From Streptomyces sp. NBC_00523 (GTDB lineage Bacteria; Actinomycetota; Actinomycetes; Streptomycetales; Streptomycetaceae), in the NCBI RefSeq assembly GCF_036346615.1, contig NZ_CP107836.1, forward strand, positions 4,836,001 through 4,900,000: 64,000 nt of DNA. Direction: 5' to 3'. The notes under the pieces are model-generated. The model was given only the letters and a program-made list of their open reading frames with translations. It made no database searches and was not told the DNA's origin. The position numbers and the translations under genes were made by a program. Shown here piece after piece: positions 47,250 through 54,778 of the stretch; within the stretch, counting starts at the first letter, position 1, and each line of letters begins with the position of its first letter.

Positions 47250-49241
47250 TCAGCCCTCGGCCTTCGCGGTGGCGCGCGGTGCCCGGCGACGGCGCGGCTT
47301 GGCCTCGCCCTCGGCGGTCGCGGTCTCCGCCACGGCCTCCGTCTTCGGCTTGGACGCCGTACGCGTACGACGACGGACCGGCTCGGGCTCGGAGATCGGC
47401 GCGATCTGGAAGTCGACCTCGTCCTCGACGGGCTTGATCACCCGGCGACGGCGCGGCCGGGTGACGGCGGGCGCCTCCGGCTCGGCGACCGGCGCGGCCT
47501 GGACCACGGCCTCCTCGGTCACCGGCTTGGCCGCACGGGCCCGGCGGCGACGCGGCTCGGCCTCGTCCTCGGCGATCGCGGTCTCCGCGACGACCTCGGC
47601 GGCGACGGCCTCCGTCTTCGGCTTGGCGGTCCGGGTCCGGCTGCGCTTCTTCGGCACGGGCTCGGCCTCCGGCTCGGCCGCCACGGCCGCGGGGGCCTCG
47701 GCCACGGCGACCGCGGCCTGGGCGGCGACGGCCTCCGCCGCGATGGCCTCCGCTCCACCGGCACGGGTGCGACGGCGGCGGCGCGGGGTGCGCGGGGCGT
47801 CGGCCGCCGCTTCCGCACCGGCCTCGGCGGCCGGGGCGGGCACGGTCGCGGAGCCCTCGTCGGGCGAGCTGCCCCCACGGGTGCGGCGGCGCTGACGCGG
47901 GGTGCGCGGGGCGCGCTCCTCGCGGGCGGCCGGTGCGGCGGACTTGCGGCCGCGGCCGCCCGTCTCGCCCAGGTCCTCGATCTCCTCGGCCCCGAGACCG
48001 GCGCGGGTGCGCTCGGCACGCGGCAGGACACCCTTGGTGCCGGCCGGGATGTCCAGCTCCTCGTACAGGTGCGGGGAGGTGGAGTACGTCTCCACCGGGT
48101 CCGGGAACTTCAGGTCCAGGGCCTTGTTGATCAGCTGCCAGCGCGGGATGTCGTCCCAGTCGACCAGCGTGATCGCGATGCCCTTGGCGCCCGCGCGGCC
48201 GGTGCGGCCGATGCGGTGCAGATAGGTCTTCTCGTCCTCGGGGGACTGGTAGTTGATGACGTGCGTCACGCCCTCGACGTCGATACCGCGGGCGGCGACG
48301 TCGGTGCAGACCAGCACGTCGACCTTGCCGTTGCGGAAGGCGCGCAGGGCCTGCTCGCGGGCGCCCTGGCCGAGGTCGCCGTGGACCGCGCCGGAGGCGA
48401 AGCCGCGCCGCTCCAACTGCTCGGCGATGTCCGCCGCGGTGCGCTTGGTGCGGCAGAAGATCATCGCGAGCCCGCGGCCCTCGGCCTGCAGGATGCGCGC
48501 GACCATCTCGGGCTTGTCCATCGAGTGGGCGCGGTAGACGAACTGCGCCGTGTTCTTGACGGTCGAGCCCTCGTCGTCGGGCGACGTGGCGTTGATGTGC
48601 GTCGGCTGCGACATGTAGCGGCGGGCGAGCGAGATGACCGCGCCCGGCATCGTGGCCGAGAACAGCATGGTCTGGCGCTTCGCCGGCAGCATCGTGATGA
48701 TGCGCTCGACGTCGGGCAGGAAGCCCAGGTCCAGCATCTCGTCGGCCTCGTCGAGGACGAGCGCGCGGACCTTGGACAGGTCCAGCTTGCGCTGGCCCGC
48801 GAGGTCGAGCAGCCGGCCGGGGGTGCCGACGATCACGTCGACGCCCTTCTTCAGGGCCTCGACCTGGGGCTCGTAGGCCCGGCCGCCGTAGATCGCGAGG
48901 ACCCGCACGTTGCGCACCTTGCCGGCGGTGAGCAGGTCGTTGGTGACCTGCTGGCACAGCTCGCGGGTGGGCACGACGATGAGGGCCTGCGGGGAGTCGG
49001 TGAGCTCTTCCGGCTTGGCGCGGCCCGCCTCGACGTCGGCGAGGACGGTGACGCGCTCGAGGAGCGGAAGGCCGAAGCCGAGCGTCTTGCCGGTGCCGGT
49101 CTTGGCCTGGCCGATGACATCGGAGCCGGAGAGGGCGACCGGGAGCGTCAGCTCCTGGATGGGAAAGGGGGACGTGATGCCGACGGCCTCAAGGGCCTCG
49201 GCCGTCTCGGAAAGAATCCCGAGGTCTCGGAACGTAGTCAG
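47250..49241 (-). CDS. DEAD-box RNA helicase (RhlE-like) with basic C-terminal tail; CTG start
   Basis: A 663-aa ATP-dependent RNA helicase. The Q motif (FPIQELTLP, Gln29), Walker A AKTGTGKT (46-53), PTRELC, DEAD (164-167), SAT, ARGIDVEG and HRIGRTGRAG are all present. The C-terminal ~240 residues are repetitive (PRRRRRTR, KPKTEAVAE), likely RNA-binding and disordered. The open frame has no ATG, GTG or TTG before residue 90, which would remove motif I. CTG 49241, with AGAAGAGG 7-8 nt upstream, starts the family-typical TTFRDLGIL and is the only sensible initiator. Probably acts in rRNA maturation or cold stress. Confidence 0.9.
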   Translation of the reverse strand: MTTFRDLGILSETAEALEAVGITSPFPIQELTLPVALSGSDVIGQAKTGTGKTLGFGLPLLERVTVLADVEAGRAKPEELTDSPQALIVVPTRELCQQVTNDLLTAGKVRNVRVLAIYGGRAYEPQVEALKKGVDVIVGTPGRLLDLAGQRKLDLSKVRALVLDEADEMLDLGFLPDVERIITMLPAKRQTMLFSATMPGAVISLARRYMSQPTHINATSPDDEGSTVKNTAQFVYRAHSMDKPEMVARILQAEGRGLAMIFCRTKRTAADIAEQLERRGFASGAVHGDLGQGAREQALRAFRNGKVDVLVCTDVAARGIDVEGVTHVINYQSPEDEKTYLHRIGRTGRAGAKGIAITLVDWDDIPRWQLINKALDLKFPDPVETYSTSPHLYEELDIPAGTKGVLPRAERTRAGLGAEEIEDLGETGGRGRKSAAPAAREERAPRTPRQRRRTRGGSSPDEGSATVPAPAAEAGAEAAADAPRTPRRRRRTRAGGAEAIAAEAVAAQAAVAVAEAPAAVAAEPEAEPVPKKRSRTRTAKPKTEAVAAEVVAETAIAEDEAEPRRRRARAAKPVTEEAVVQAAPVAEPEAPAVTRPRRRRVIKPVEDEVDFQIAPISEPEPVRRRTRTASKPKTEAVAETATAEGEAKPRRRRAPRATAKAEG

Positions 49242-49622
49242 GGTGCTGCCTCTTCTGTGAGACGCGGTCCGAGGCGAACGAAGGGGGTCGTACCGTGCCG
49301 GGGTTGGTCATCCGGCTGCTGTGCCGGGTGGCGCGGGACCACTGCCGTCGCTCGAGCGCTCGTGCCGCTGAGGGGGCCCCTCATCTGCGGTCGTACGTGT
49401 GCACGCACCGCGTGGAGGGCTGTCGGGTCGGAGCCGATCGGGCCACCGACCGGGCATCCTCATTCAATTTCGCGCCACGAGCGGATGCAAAGTGCTCAGT
49501 AAGCGCAATACCACTGTACCCCGGATCCGCGCATCTGTGTTGGGCGAATTCGTCGGAACGGTGTGACGTCGGTCGTCGGGCGGGCCCTTCCGCCGCTGCC
49601 CGGGCGGGCTATTCTGCGCTGC
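49242..49622. other. Divergent intergenic region, helicase leader
   Basis: 381 bp without a supported gene. It contains the palindrome CGAGCGCTCG (49353-49362) and a TGAGGGG/CCCCTCA dyad (49369-49383) in the helicase leader, then a less GC-rich stretch at 49455-49515 likely to carry its promoter. The 5' leader of the helicase is probably over 150 nt, as is common for cold-regulated helicases. Confidence 0.4.
49610..49622 (+). promoter_or_regulatory. Leaderless promoter -10 of ferritin-like gene
   Basis: TATTCT at 49610-49615, then 7 nt, then ATG. Confidence 0.55.
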
Positions 49623-50357
49623 ATGGAGACGCCTGACAACGCCAATGAAGCCCCCGCGACGACCCGGATCGCCGACCAGGACTGGGCCACCGCGGCCGCG
49701 CAGCCGCAGTACCGGGCCGCCGTCGTGGATCTGCTGGGCGCCCTCGCCTACGGGGAGCTCGCGGCCTTCGAGCGGCTGGCCGAGGACGCCAAGCTGGCGC
49801 CGACGCTGGCCGACAAGGCGGAGCTGGCGAAGATGGCGTCCGCCGAGTTCCACCACTTCGAGCAGCTGACGGAGCGGCTGACCGCCATCGAGGTCGAGCC
49901 GACCGCCGCCATGGAGCCCTTCGCCCGGGCGCTGGACGACTTCCACCGCCAGACCGCCCCGTCGGACTGGCTGGAGGGCCTGGTCAAGGCGTACGTCGGC
50001 GACTCGATCGCCAGCGACTTCTACCGGGAGGTCGCGGCCCGTCTGGACTCCGACACCCGCTCGCTCGTCCTGGCCGTGCTGGACGACACGGGCCACGGCA
50101 ACTTCGCCGTCGAGAAGGTGCGCGCCGCGATCGAGGCGGACCCGAGGGTCGGCGGCCGGCTGGCGCTGTGGGCGCGACGGCTGATGGGCGAGGCGCTGTC
50201 GCAGGCGCAGCGCGTGGTCGCGGACCGCGACGCGCTGTCGACCATGCTGGTCGGCGGGGTCGCCGACGGCTTCGACCTGGCGGAGGTGGGCCGGATGTTC
50301 TCCCGGATCACCGAGGCGCACACCAAGCGCATGGCCGCCCTGGGGCTGGCCGCGTAA
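49623..50357 (+). CDS. Ferritin-like (MiaE-like) fold protein
   Basis: A 244-aa helical protein of the actinobacterial ferritin-like group annotated as tRNA-(ms2io6A)-hydroxylase-like. Candidate di-iron ligands are Glu in GELAAFERLAED and ExxH in SAEFHHFEQ, then a second pair in the DSIASDFYREVAA and LDDTGHGNFAVEKV helices. M. tuberculosis Rv3210c is the counterpart and is likewise next to the DEAD-box gene. Activity untested. Confidence 0.82.
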   Translation: METPDNANEAPATTRIADQDWATAAAQPQYRAAVVDLLGALAYGELAAFERLAEDAKLAPTLADKAELAKMASAEFHHFEQLTERLTAIEVEPTAAMEPFARALDDFHRQTAPSDWLEGLVKAYVGDSIASDFYREVAARLDSDTRSLVLAVLDDTGHGNFAVEKVRAAIEADPRVGGRLALWARRLMGEALSQAQRVVADRDALSTMLVGGVADGFDLAEVGRMFSRITEAHTKRMAALGLAA

Positions 50358-50366
50358 CGAGCCGGG

Positions 50367-50636
50367 TCAGGCGGCGGCCGACCGACGCAGCCGACGGCTG
50401 CGGGGGCGGATCAGCAGGGACACCGTCACGGCGGCGATCGGTACGGCGCCGACCACGACGGCCGCCGCGTGGTGCGGACCGAGCACCGAGTGCATCAGGG
50501 ACGCGCCGAACAGGCCGCCGAGCGCCCCCGTGCCGAACACGGTCCGGCGGGCCGGGAGCCGGCCGGGGAGCGAGCGCAGCGCCGCCCAGGAGAGGGCCAC
50601 TCCGAGCACGACGGCGCTCACGGTTTCCAGGATCAC
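50367..50636 (-). CDS. Small membrane protein
   Basis: An 89-aa protein with three predicted hydrophobic segments (ILETVSAVVLGVALSWAAL, TGALGGLFGASLMHSV, AAAVVVGAVPIAAVTVSLLI) and an Arg-rich cytosolic end. The GTG start has a GAGGTGAT site. Convergent with the ferritin-like gene, 9 bp apart. Function unknown. Confidence 0.75.
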   Translation of the reverse strand: MILETVSAVVLGVALSWAALRSLPGRLPARRTVFGTGALGGLFGASLMHSVLGPHHAAAVVVGAVPIAAVTVSLLIRPRSRRLRRSAAA

Positions 50637-50773
50637 GGACGATCACCTCGCAGGTATGCGGAACGGGCGCTTCGGTCCTGCTGGTACTACCCGTGAGCGC
50701 CCGCTCACAACCCTCCCGCGCACAGGCTTCGCCCAGCCGCCGCACAGCCTGACCCCGGACACGGGTACCGAAT

Positions 50774-50814
50774 GAGGAGCGGCCCGGCGGGAAAATCCCA
50801 CCGGGCCGCTCCTC
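50774..50814. terminator. Strong terminator downstream of DUF3107 gene
   Basis: GAGGAGCGGCCCGG (from 50774) pairs with CCGGGCCGCTCCTC (to 50814); the stem continues as GGGA/TCCC after one mismatch. It lies 14 bp beyond the DUF3107 stop. Confidence 0.85.
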
Positions 50815-50827
50815 GCGTTCGTACGCC

Positions 50828-51055
50828 CTACAGCGCGCCGAACCCCACCCGTCGGGTGCTGGGCTCGCCGATCTCCACGTAGGCGATCCGGTCGGCCGGC
50901 ACCAGGACCTTGCGGCCCTTCTCGTCCGTGAGGCTGAGCAGCTGCGCCTTGCCGGCGAGAGCCTCGGACACCGCGCTCTCGACCTCTTCGGCGGAAAGCC
51001 CGCTCTCCAGAACGATCTCCCGGGGCGAGTGCTGCACCCCGATCTTGACCTCCAC
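50828..51055 (-). CDS. DUF3107 small protein
   Basis: A 75-aa protein (VEVKIGVQHSPREIVLESG ... KVLVPADRIAYVEIGE) of the conserved actinobacterial DUF3107 family (M. tuberculosis TB9.4/Rv3208A). GGAGGGACA precedes GTG 51055. It lies directly downstream of the TetR gene as in mycobacteria. Function unknown; two-layer alpha/beta pattern. Confidence 0.9.
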   Translation of the reverse strand: MEVKIGVQHSPREIVLESGLSAEEVESAVSEALAGKAQLLSLTDEKGRKVLVPADRIAYVEIGEPSTRRVGFGAL

Positions 51056-51186
51056 GGCTATGTCCCTCCGACGGTCAGTCCCTGCGCGGCGAACCGCGCC
51101 GTACGCAGCACACATTAGCCCGCTGAAGGGACTCGTCAGGGCGCCCCCGGCCACGCCCGCAGCGAACACGGGCGGCGGCCGGGCGG

Positions 51187-51828
51187 TCAGTGCTGATCGA
51201 TGCCGTGCAGGGGGAAGCCCGCGATGCCGCGCCAGGCCAGCGAGGTGAGCAGCTGGACCGCGGTGTCGCGCGGAATGGCCGACCGGCTCGACAGCCAGTA
51301 GCGGGCGACCACCTGGGACACCCCGCCGAGGCCCACCGCGAGGAGCATGGACTCGTCCTTGGACAGGCCCGTGTCGCCCGCGATCACGTCGGAGATCGCC
51401 TCGGCGCACTGGAGCGAGACCCGGTCCACGCGCTCGCGCACGGCGGGCTCGTTGGTCAGGTCGGACTCGAAGACCAGCCGGAAGGCGCCGCCCTCGTCCT
51501 CCACGTACGCGAAGTACGCGTCCATCGTCGCGGCGACGCGCAGCTTGTTGTCCGTGGTCGACGCCAGCGCCGTACGCACCGCCTGGAGCAGTGACTCGCA
51601 GTGCTGGTCGAGAAGGGCCAGGTAGAGCTCCAGCTTGCCCGGGAAGTGCTGGTAGAGCACCGGCTTGCTGACTCCCGCGCGCTCCGCGATGTCGTCCATC
51701 GCCGCGGAGTGGTAGCCCTGCGCGACGAAGACCTCCTGCGCGGCTCCCAGCAGCTGGTTGCGTCGGGCGCGGCGGGGCAGGCGAGTGCCCCGCGGGCGCG
51801 CCGCCTCGGTCTGCTCGATGGCTGTCAC
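51187..51828 (-). CDS. TetR-family transcriptional regulator
   Basis: A 213-aa TetR protein (HTH region SAAMDDIAERAGVSKPVLYQHF). GTG 51828 is chosen because GGGAGGCGGC immediately precedes it; a TTG 12 bp further upstream overlaps that site. The position beside DUF3107 corresponds to M. tuberculosis Rv3208, whose orthologues regulate lipid-related genes. Ligand unknown. Confidence 0.9.
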   Translation of the reverse strand: MTAIEQTEAARPRGTRLPRRARRNQLLGAAQEVFVAQGYHSAAMDDIAERAGVSKPVLYQHFPGKLELYLALLDQHCESLLQAVRTALASTTDNKLRVAATMDAYFAYVEDEGGAFRLVFESDLTNEPAVRERVDRVSLQCAEAISDVIAGDTGLSKDESMLLAVGLGGVSQVVARYWLSSRSAIPRDTAVQLLTSLAWRGIAGFPLHGIDQH

Positions 51829-51996
51829 GCCGCCTCCCAAATTCGTGGTCCGACACAGCCGTTCCGTACGTGCCGCGCCATACCGACATCGTACTTTTGG
51901 GTAACCCCGGTATGCGCGGCGCGGACGCAGAATTTCACGGACCGGACGGCTGCGGTAGCCGCAGAGCGCCCCTTCCCGTGCGCAGAGCGGGACGTA

Positions 51997-52212
51997 TCAG
52001 CGGTAATCGTCCTCGTCCTGGGGAACCACGCGGGCCTGGTCCGCCGCGTCCGCCTCGCTGGCGCCGCTGCGGTCGAGGTCCGCGAGCGGTTCGTCGCTCT
52101 CCGGACGGAGGTCGGTGTGCTGCTCGGCGGCGTCCGCCTCGGGTGTCTCCTGGTCGGGCTCGTCCGGCTGGACGTCCTCGAAGGTCTCCGGCTCCCTCGG
52201 GTCGACCGTCAT
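51997..52212 (-). CDS. Small acidic hypothetical protein
   Basis: A 71-aa very acidic protein (MTVDPREPETFEDVQPDEPD ... PQDEDDYR) with no hydrophobic core, probably disordered. GAGGAAGGGAG lies just before the ATG. Present as an extra gene between the TetR and hydrolase genes. Function unknown. Confidence 0.65.
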   Translation of the reverse strand: MTVDPREPETFEDVQPDEPDQETPEADAAEQHTDLRPESDEPLADLDRSGASEADAADQARVVPQDEDDYR

Positions 52213-52310
52213 GGTGACTCCCTTCCTCGGTTCGAGCCTATGAGGTACCCGGTAAAGGCGCTAGGCGATCGTGTGACGGCGAACACATGAACCCCGGTGT
52301 GATCATCTCG

Positions 52311-52322
52311 TAACATTGCCGC
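52311..52322 (+). promoter_or_regulatory. Leaderless promoter -10 of alpha/beta hydrolase gene
   Basis: TAACAT at 52311-52316, then 6 nt, then ATG. Confidence 0.5.
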
Positions 52323-53288
52323 ATGTCTTCGACCGAGCTGCCGGGAGTCCGCGCCGCCGCCGCGGCGGTGTCACCCACGGTGAGCGCCGTCCGGGTCGCG
52401 GAGGGGGAGCGGCTGCGCTCCGTCGAGCTGCCCGGGCTGACGCTCACCGTCCGTTCGCGGCCGTCCCGGGGGTCCGGGCTGCCGTCCGCCCTCTTCGTGC
52501 ACGGCCTCGGCGGCTCCTCGCAGAACTGGTCGGCCCTGATGCCGCTCGTGGAGGAGCTGGCCGACTGCGAGGCGGTCGACCTGCCCGGCTTCGGCGACTC
52601 GCCGCCCCCGGACGACGGCAACTACTCGGTCACCGGCCACGCCCGCGCGGTCATTCGCCTCCTGGACGCCCAGGAGCGCGGCCCCGTCCACCTGTTCGGC
52701 AACTCGATGGGCGGCGCGGTCGCCACCCGGGTCGCCGCGGTCCGCCCCGACCTGGTGCGTACGCTCACGCTGATCTCGCCCGCGCTCCCGGAGATCCGGG
52801 TCCAGCGCACGGCCGCCCCGACCGCCCTGCTCGCACTGCCGGGCGTCGCCTCCCTGTTCGCCCGGCTGTCCCGGGACTGGACCGCGGAGGAACGCACCCG
52901 CGGAGTCATGGCACTCTGTTACGGCGATCCGGCACGGGTCTCCGAGGCGGGCTTCCGCGACGCGGTGGCCGAAATGGAGCGCCGGCTGGAACTGCCGTAC
53001 TTCTGGGACGCCATGGCGCGTTCCGCCCGTGGGATCGTCGACGCGTACACCCTGGGCGGACAGCACGGGCTGTGGCGTCAGGCCGAGCGGGTGCTCGCGC
53101 CGACCCAGCTGGTGTACGGCGGACGGGACCGGCTCGTCTCGTTCCGGATGGCCCGCAGGGCGTCCGCGGCCTTCCGCGACGCGCGCCTGCTGACACTGCC
53201 CGACGCCGGGCACGTGGCGATGATGGAGTACCCGGAGGCGGTCGCCCAGGCGTTCCGGGAATTGCTCGACGAATGCGGCGGGAGCTGA
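52323..53288 (+). CDS. Alpha/beta hydrolase
   Basis: A 321-aa alpha/beta-hydrolase. The oxyanion region is LFVHGLGGSSQNW, the nucleophile elbow GNSMGG (Ser), the acid VYGGRDRLV and the His DAGHVAMMEYPEAV. It resembles epoxide-hydrolase or C-C-bond-hydrolase type enzymes without signal peptide. The stop lies 8 bp before the GTG of the next gene, so it is co-transcribed with the DUF3152 gene. Confidence 0.88.
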   Translation: MSSTELPGVRAAAAAVSPTVSAVRVAEGERLRSVELPGLTLTVRSRPSRGSGLPSALFVHGLGGSSQNWSALMPLVEELADCEAVDLPGFGDSPPPDDGNYSVTGHARAVIRLLDAQERGPVHLFGNSMGGAVATRVAAVRPDLVRTLTLISPALPEIRVQRTAAPTALLALPGVASLFARLSRDWTAEERTRGVMALCYGDPARVSEAGFRDAVAEMERRLELPYFWDAMARSARGIVDAYTLGGQHGLWRQAERVLAPTQLVYGGRDRLVSFRMARRASAAFRDARLLTLPDAGHVAMMEYPEAVAQAFRELLDECGGS

Positions 53289-53296
53289 TCCAGGGC

Positions 53297-54598
53297 GTGG
53301 GACGACACAGCCGGAAGGGCCCTGCGCCCAGCGCGCCCGCAACCGGGCAGGCGGAGCCGGACGAAGCGGGGCGCGAGGCCGCCCGGCCCGTCGCCGGCAC
53401 CGGACGGCGCAGACGGGAGGCGGGATCCGCGCCCTTCGCGGGTGCGCCCGAGGTGCGCGGCGGCCACCCCGAACAGCGTGAGGCGGGCGGCGGCTGGGGC
53501 GCGGGCCCCATGCGCGCCCCTTCCCGCCCCGGCCTCCAGGCGCCCGCACCCGGCGCGCGCCCCGGCGCTCCGCGCCCCCCGCACCACCAGCAGGCCACCG
53601 GCACCCGGCCGCTGATACCGGGTCCGCGGCGCGAGTTCGTGGAAGCCTTCGACAGCCCGCCCGCGCCGCCCGCCCCGCGCCGCCGCGACCCGGTGGCCGA
53701 GGACCCGTACCGCTCCGTCACCGACTGGGAAACCCGCGAGCCGGAGACCAGGGACGACGAGGAAGCGGCTCCCGTCAGGGAGAGCAAGGGCGGCAAGGGC
53801 CGTACGCTCACCGGCATCGCGGCCGCCGCGGTGACCACCGTCCTCGCGGTCGTCGTGGCCGGGCAGGTCGCCCACGACAGCACCTCGGGGAACGGCGCCG
53901 CGCAGGCCGCGGGGGTGGACCGGGACGGAGCGGACAACGCCTCCCGCTCCGACAGCCGGACGACCCCCTCGCCCAAGGCGGCCGTCAAGCCCCTGACGTA
54001 CGAACAGAAAATGGCCAAGTCCTATCCGCTCTCACCGGCGCTGACGGGCTCGGGGAAGTTCGAGACCGTGCCCGGCTCCGCCAAGGCGCCCGGGAAGGGG
54101 ACCGTCCACCGCTACCGGATCGACGTGGAGAAGGGGCTCGGGCTCGACCCCCAGTTGTTCGCCCAGGCCGTCCAGAAGACCCTCAACGACGACCGGAGCT
54201 GGGCGCACGACGGCGACATGACCTTCGAACGGGTCTCCGAGGGCAAGCCGGACTTCGTCATCACGCTGGCCAGCCCCGGCACCACCGGCAAGTGGTGCGC
54301 CAAGTCCGGCCTGGACACCATGGAGGACAACGTCTCCTGCGACTCGGCCGCCACCGAGCGCGTGATGATCAACGCCTATCGCTGGGCGCAGGGTTCGGCC
54401 ACCTTCGGACCGGACAAGCTCTACTCGTACCGGCAGATGCTCATCAACCACGAGGTCGGCCACCGGCTCGGCCACAACCATGTGAGCTGCCGGACGGAGG
54501 GCGCGCTCGCGCCGGTCATGCAGCAGCAGACCAAGACGCTGGACCTCGACGGCATCAAATGCCGCCCCAACCCGTGGGTCTACCCCACCTCTGAGTAA
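53297..54598 (+). CDS. DUF3152 membrane-anchored metallopeptidase-like protein
   Basis: A 433-aa protein. It starts at GTG 53297 (VGRHSRKG, the usual MGRHS start of such proteins); ATG 53273 is an alternative overlapping the hydrolase. About 170 residues of Pro/Arg-rich cytosolic sequence lead to one TM (TGIAAAAVTTVLAVVVAGQV), a linker, and a C-terminal domain with HEVGHRLGHNH, the HExxHxxGxxH zinc motif of metzincins. DUF3152 members are assumed peptidases; M. tuberculosis Rv3207c is the counterpart. Substrate unknown. Confidence 0.88.
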   Translation: MGRHSRKGPAPSAPATGQAEPDEAGREAARPVAGTGRRRREAGSAPFAGAPEVRGGHPEQREAGGGWGAGPMRAPSRPGLQAPAPGARPGAPRPPHHQQATGTRPLIPGPRREFVEAFDSPPAPPAPRRRDPVAEDPYRSVTDWETREPETRDDEEAAPVRESKGGKGRTLTGIAAAAVTTVLAVVVAGQVAHDSTSGNGAAQAAGVDRDGADNASRSDSRTTPSPKAAVKPLTYEQKMAKSYPLSPALTGSGKFETVPGSAKAPGKGTVHRYRIDVEKGLGLDPQLFAQAVQKTLNDDRSWAHDGDMTFERVSEGKPDFVITLASPGTTGKWCAKSGLDTMEDNVSCDSAATERVMINAYRWAQGSATFGPDKLYSYRQMLINHEVGHRLGHNHVSCRTEGALAPVMQQQTKTLDLDGIKCRPNPWVYPTSE

Positions 54599-54610
54599 CC
54601 CTCAGTTTCC

Positions 54611-54630
54611 ATAGCGCGACAGAACGCTAT
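54611..54630. promoter_or_regulatory. Small inverted repeat before polysaccharide genes
   Basis: ATAGCG-N8-CGCTAT lies in a relatively AT-rich stretch (54600-54650) between the DUF3152 gene and the glycosyltransferase. It could be a regulator site or a weak terminator. Confidence 0.35.
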
Positions 54631-54778
54631 TCCGCTGGGAAAGTTACGCCGGTTCACCCCTTTCGGTGGCGCGATGGACAACCGTCCGTCGCGCCACCGG
54701 CGTATCCGCTTACGGTCGTCCCGCCGCGAGTCGCCGAAGGAACGGCGGCCGCTCACAAGGGAGATCGGGGGTGCGCTC

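Noticed and set aside
48851..49120. Separate 89-codon minus-strand ORF at the helicase 5' end
   Set aside because: A Ser/Arg/Pro-rich shadow in another frame. Reading the helicase frame back to CTG 49241 restores its missing motifs.
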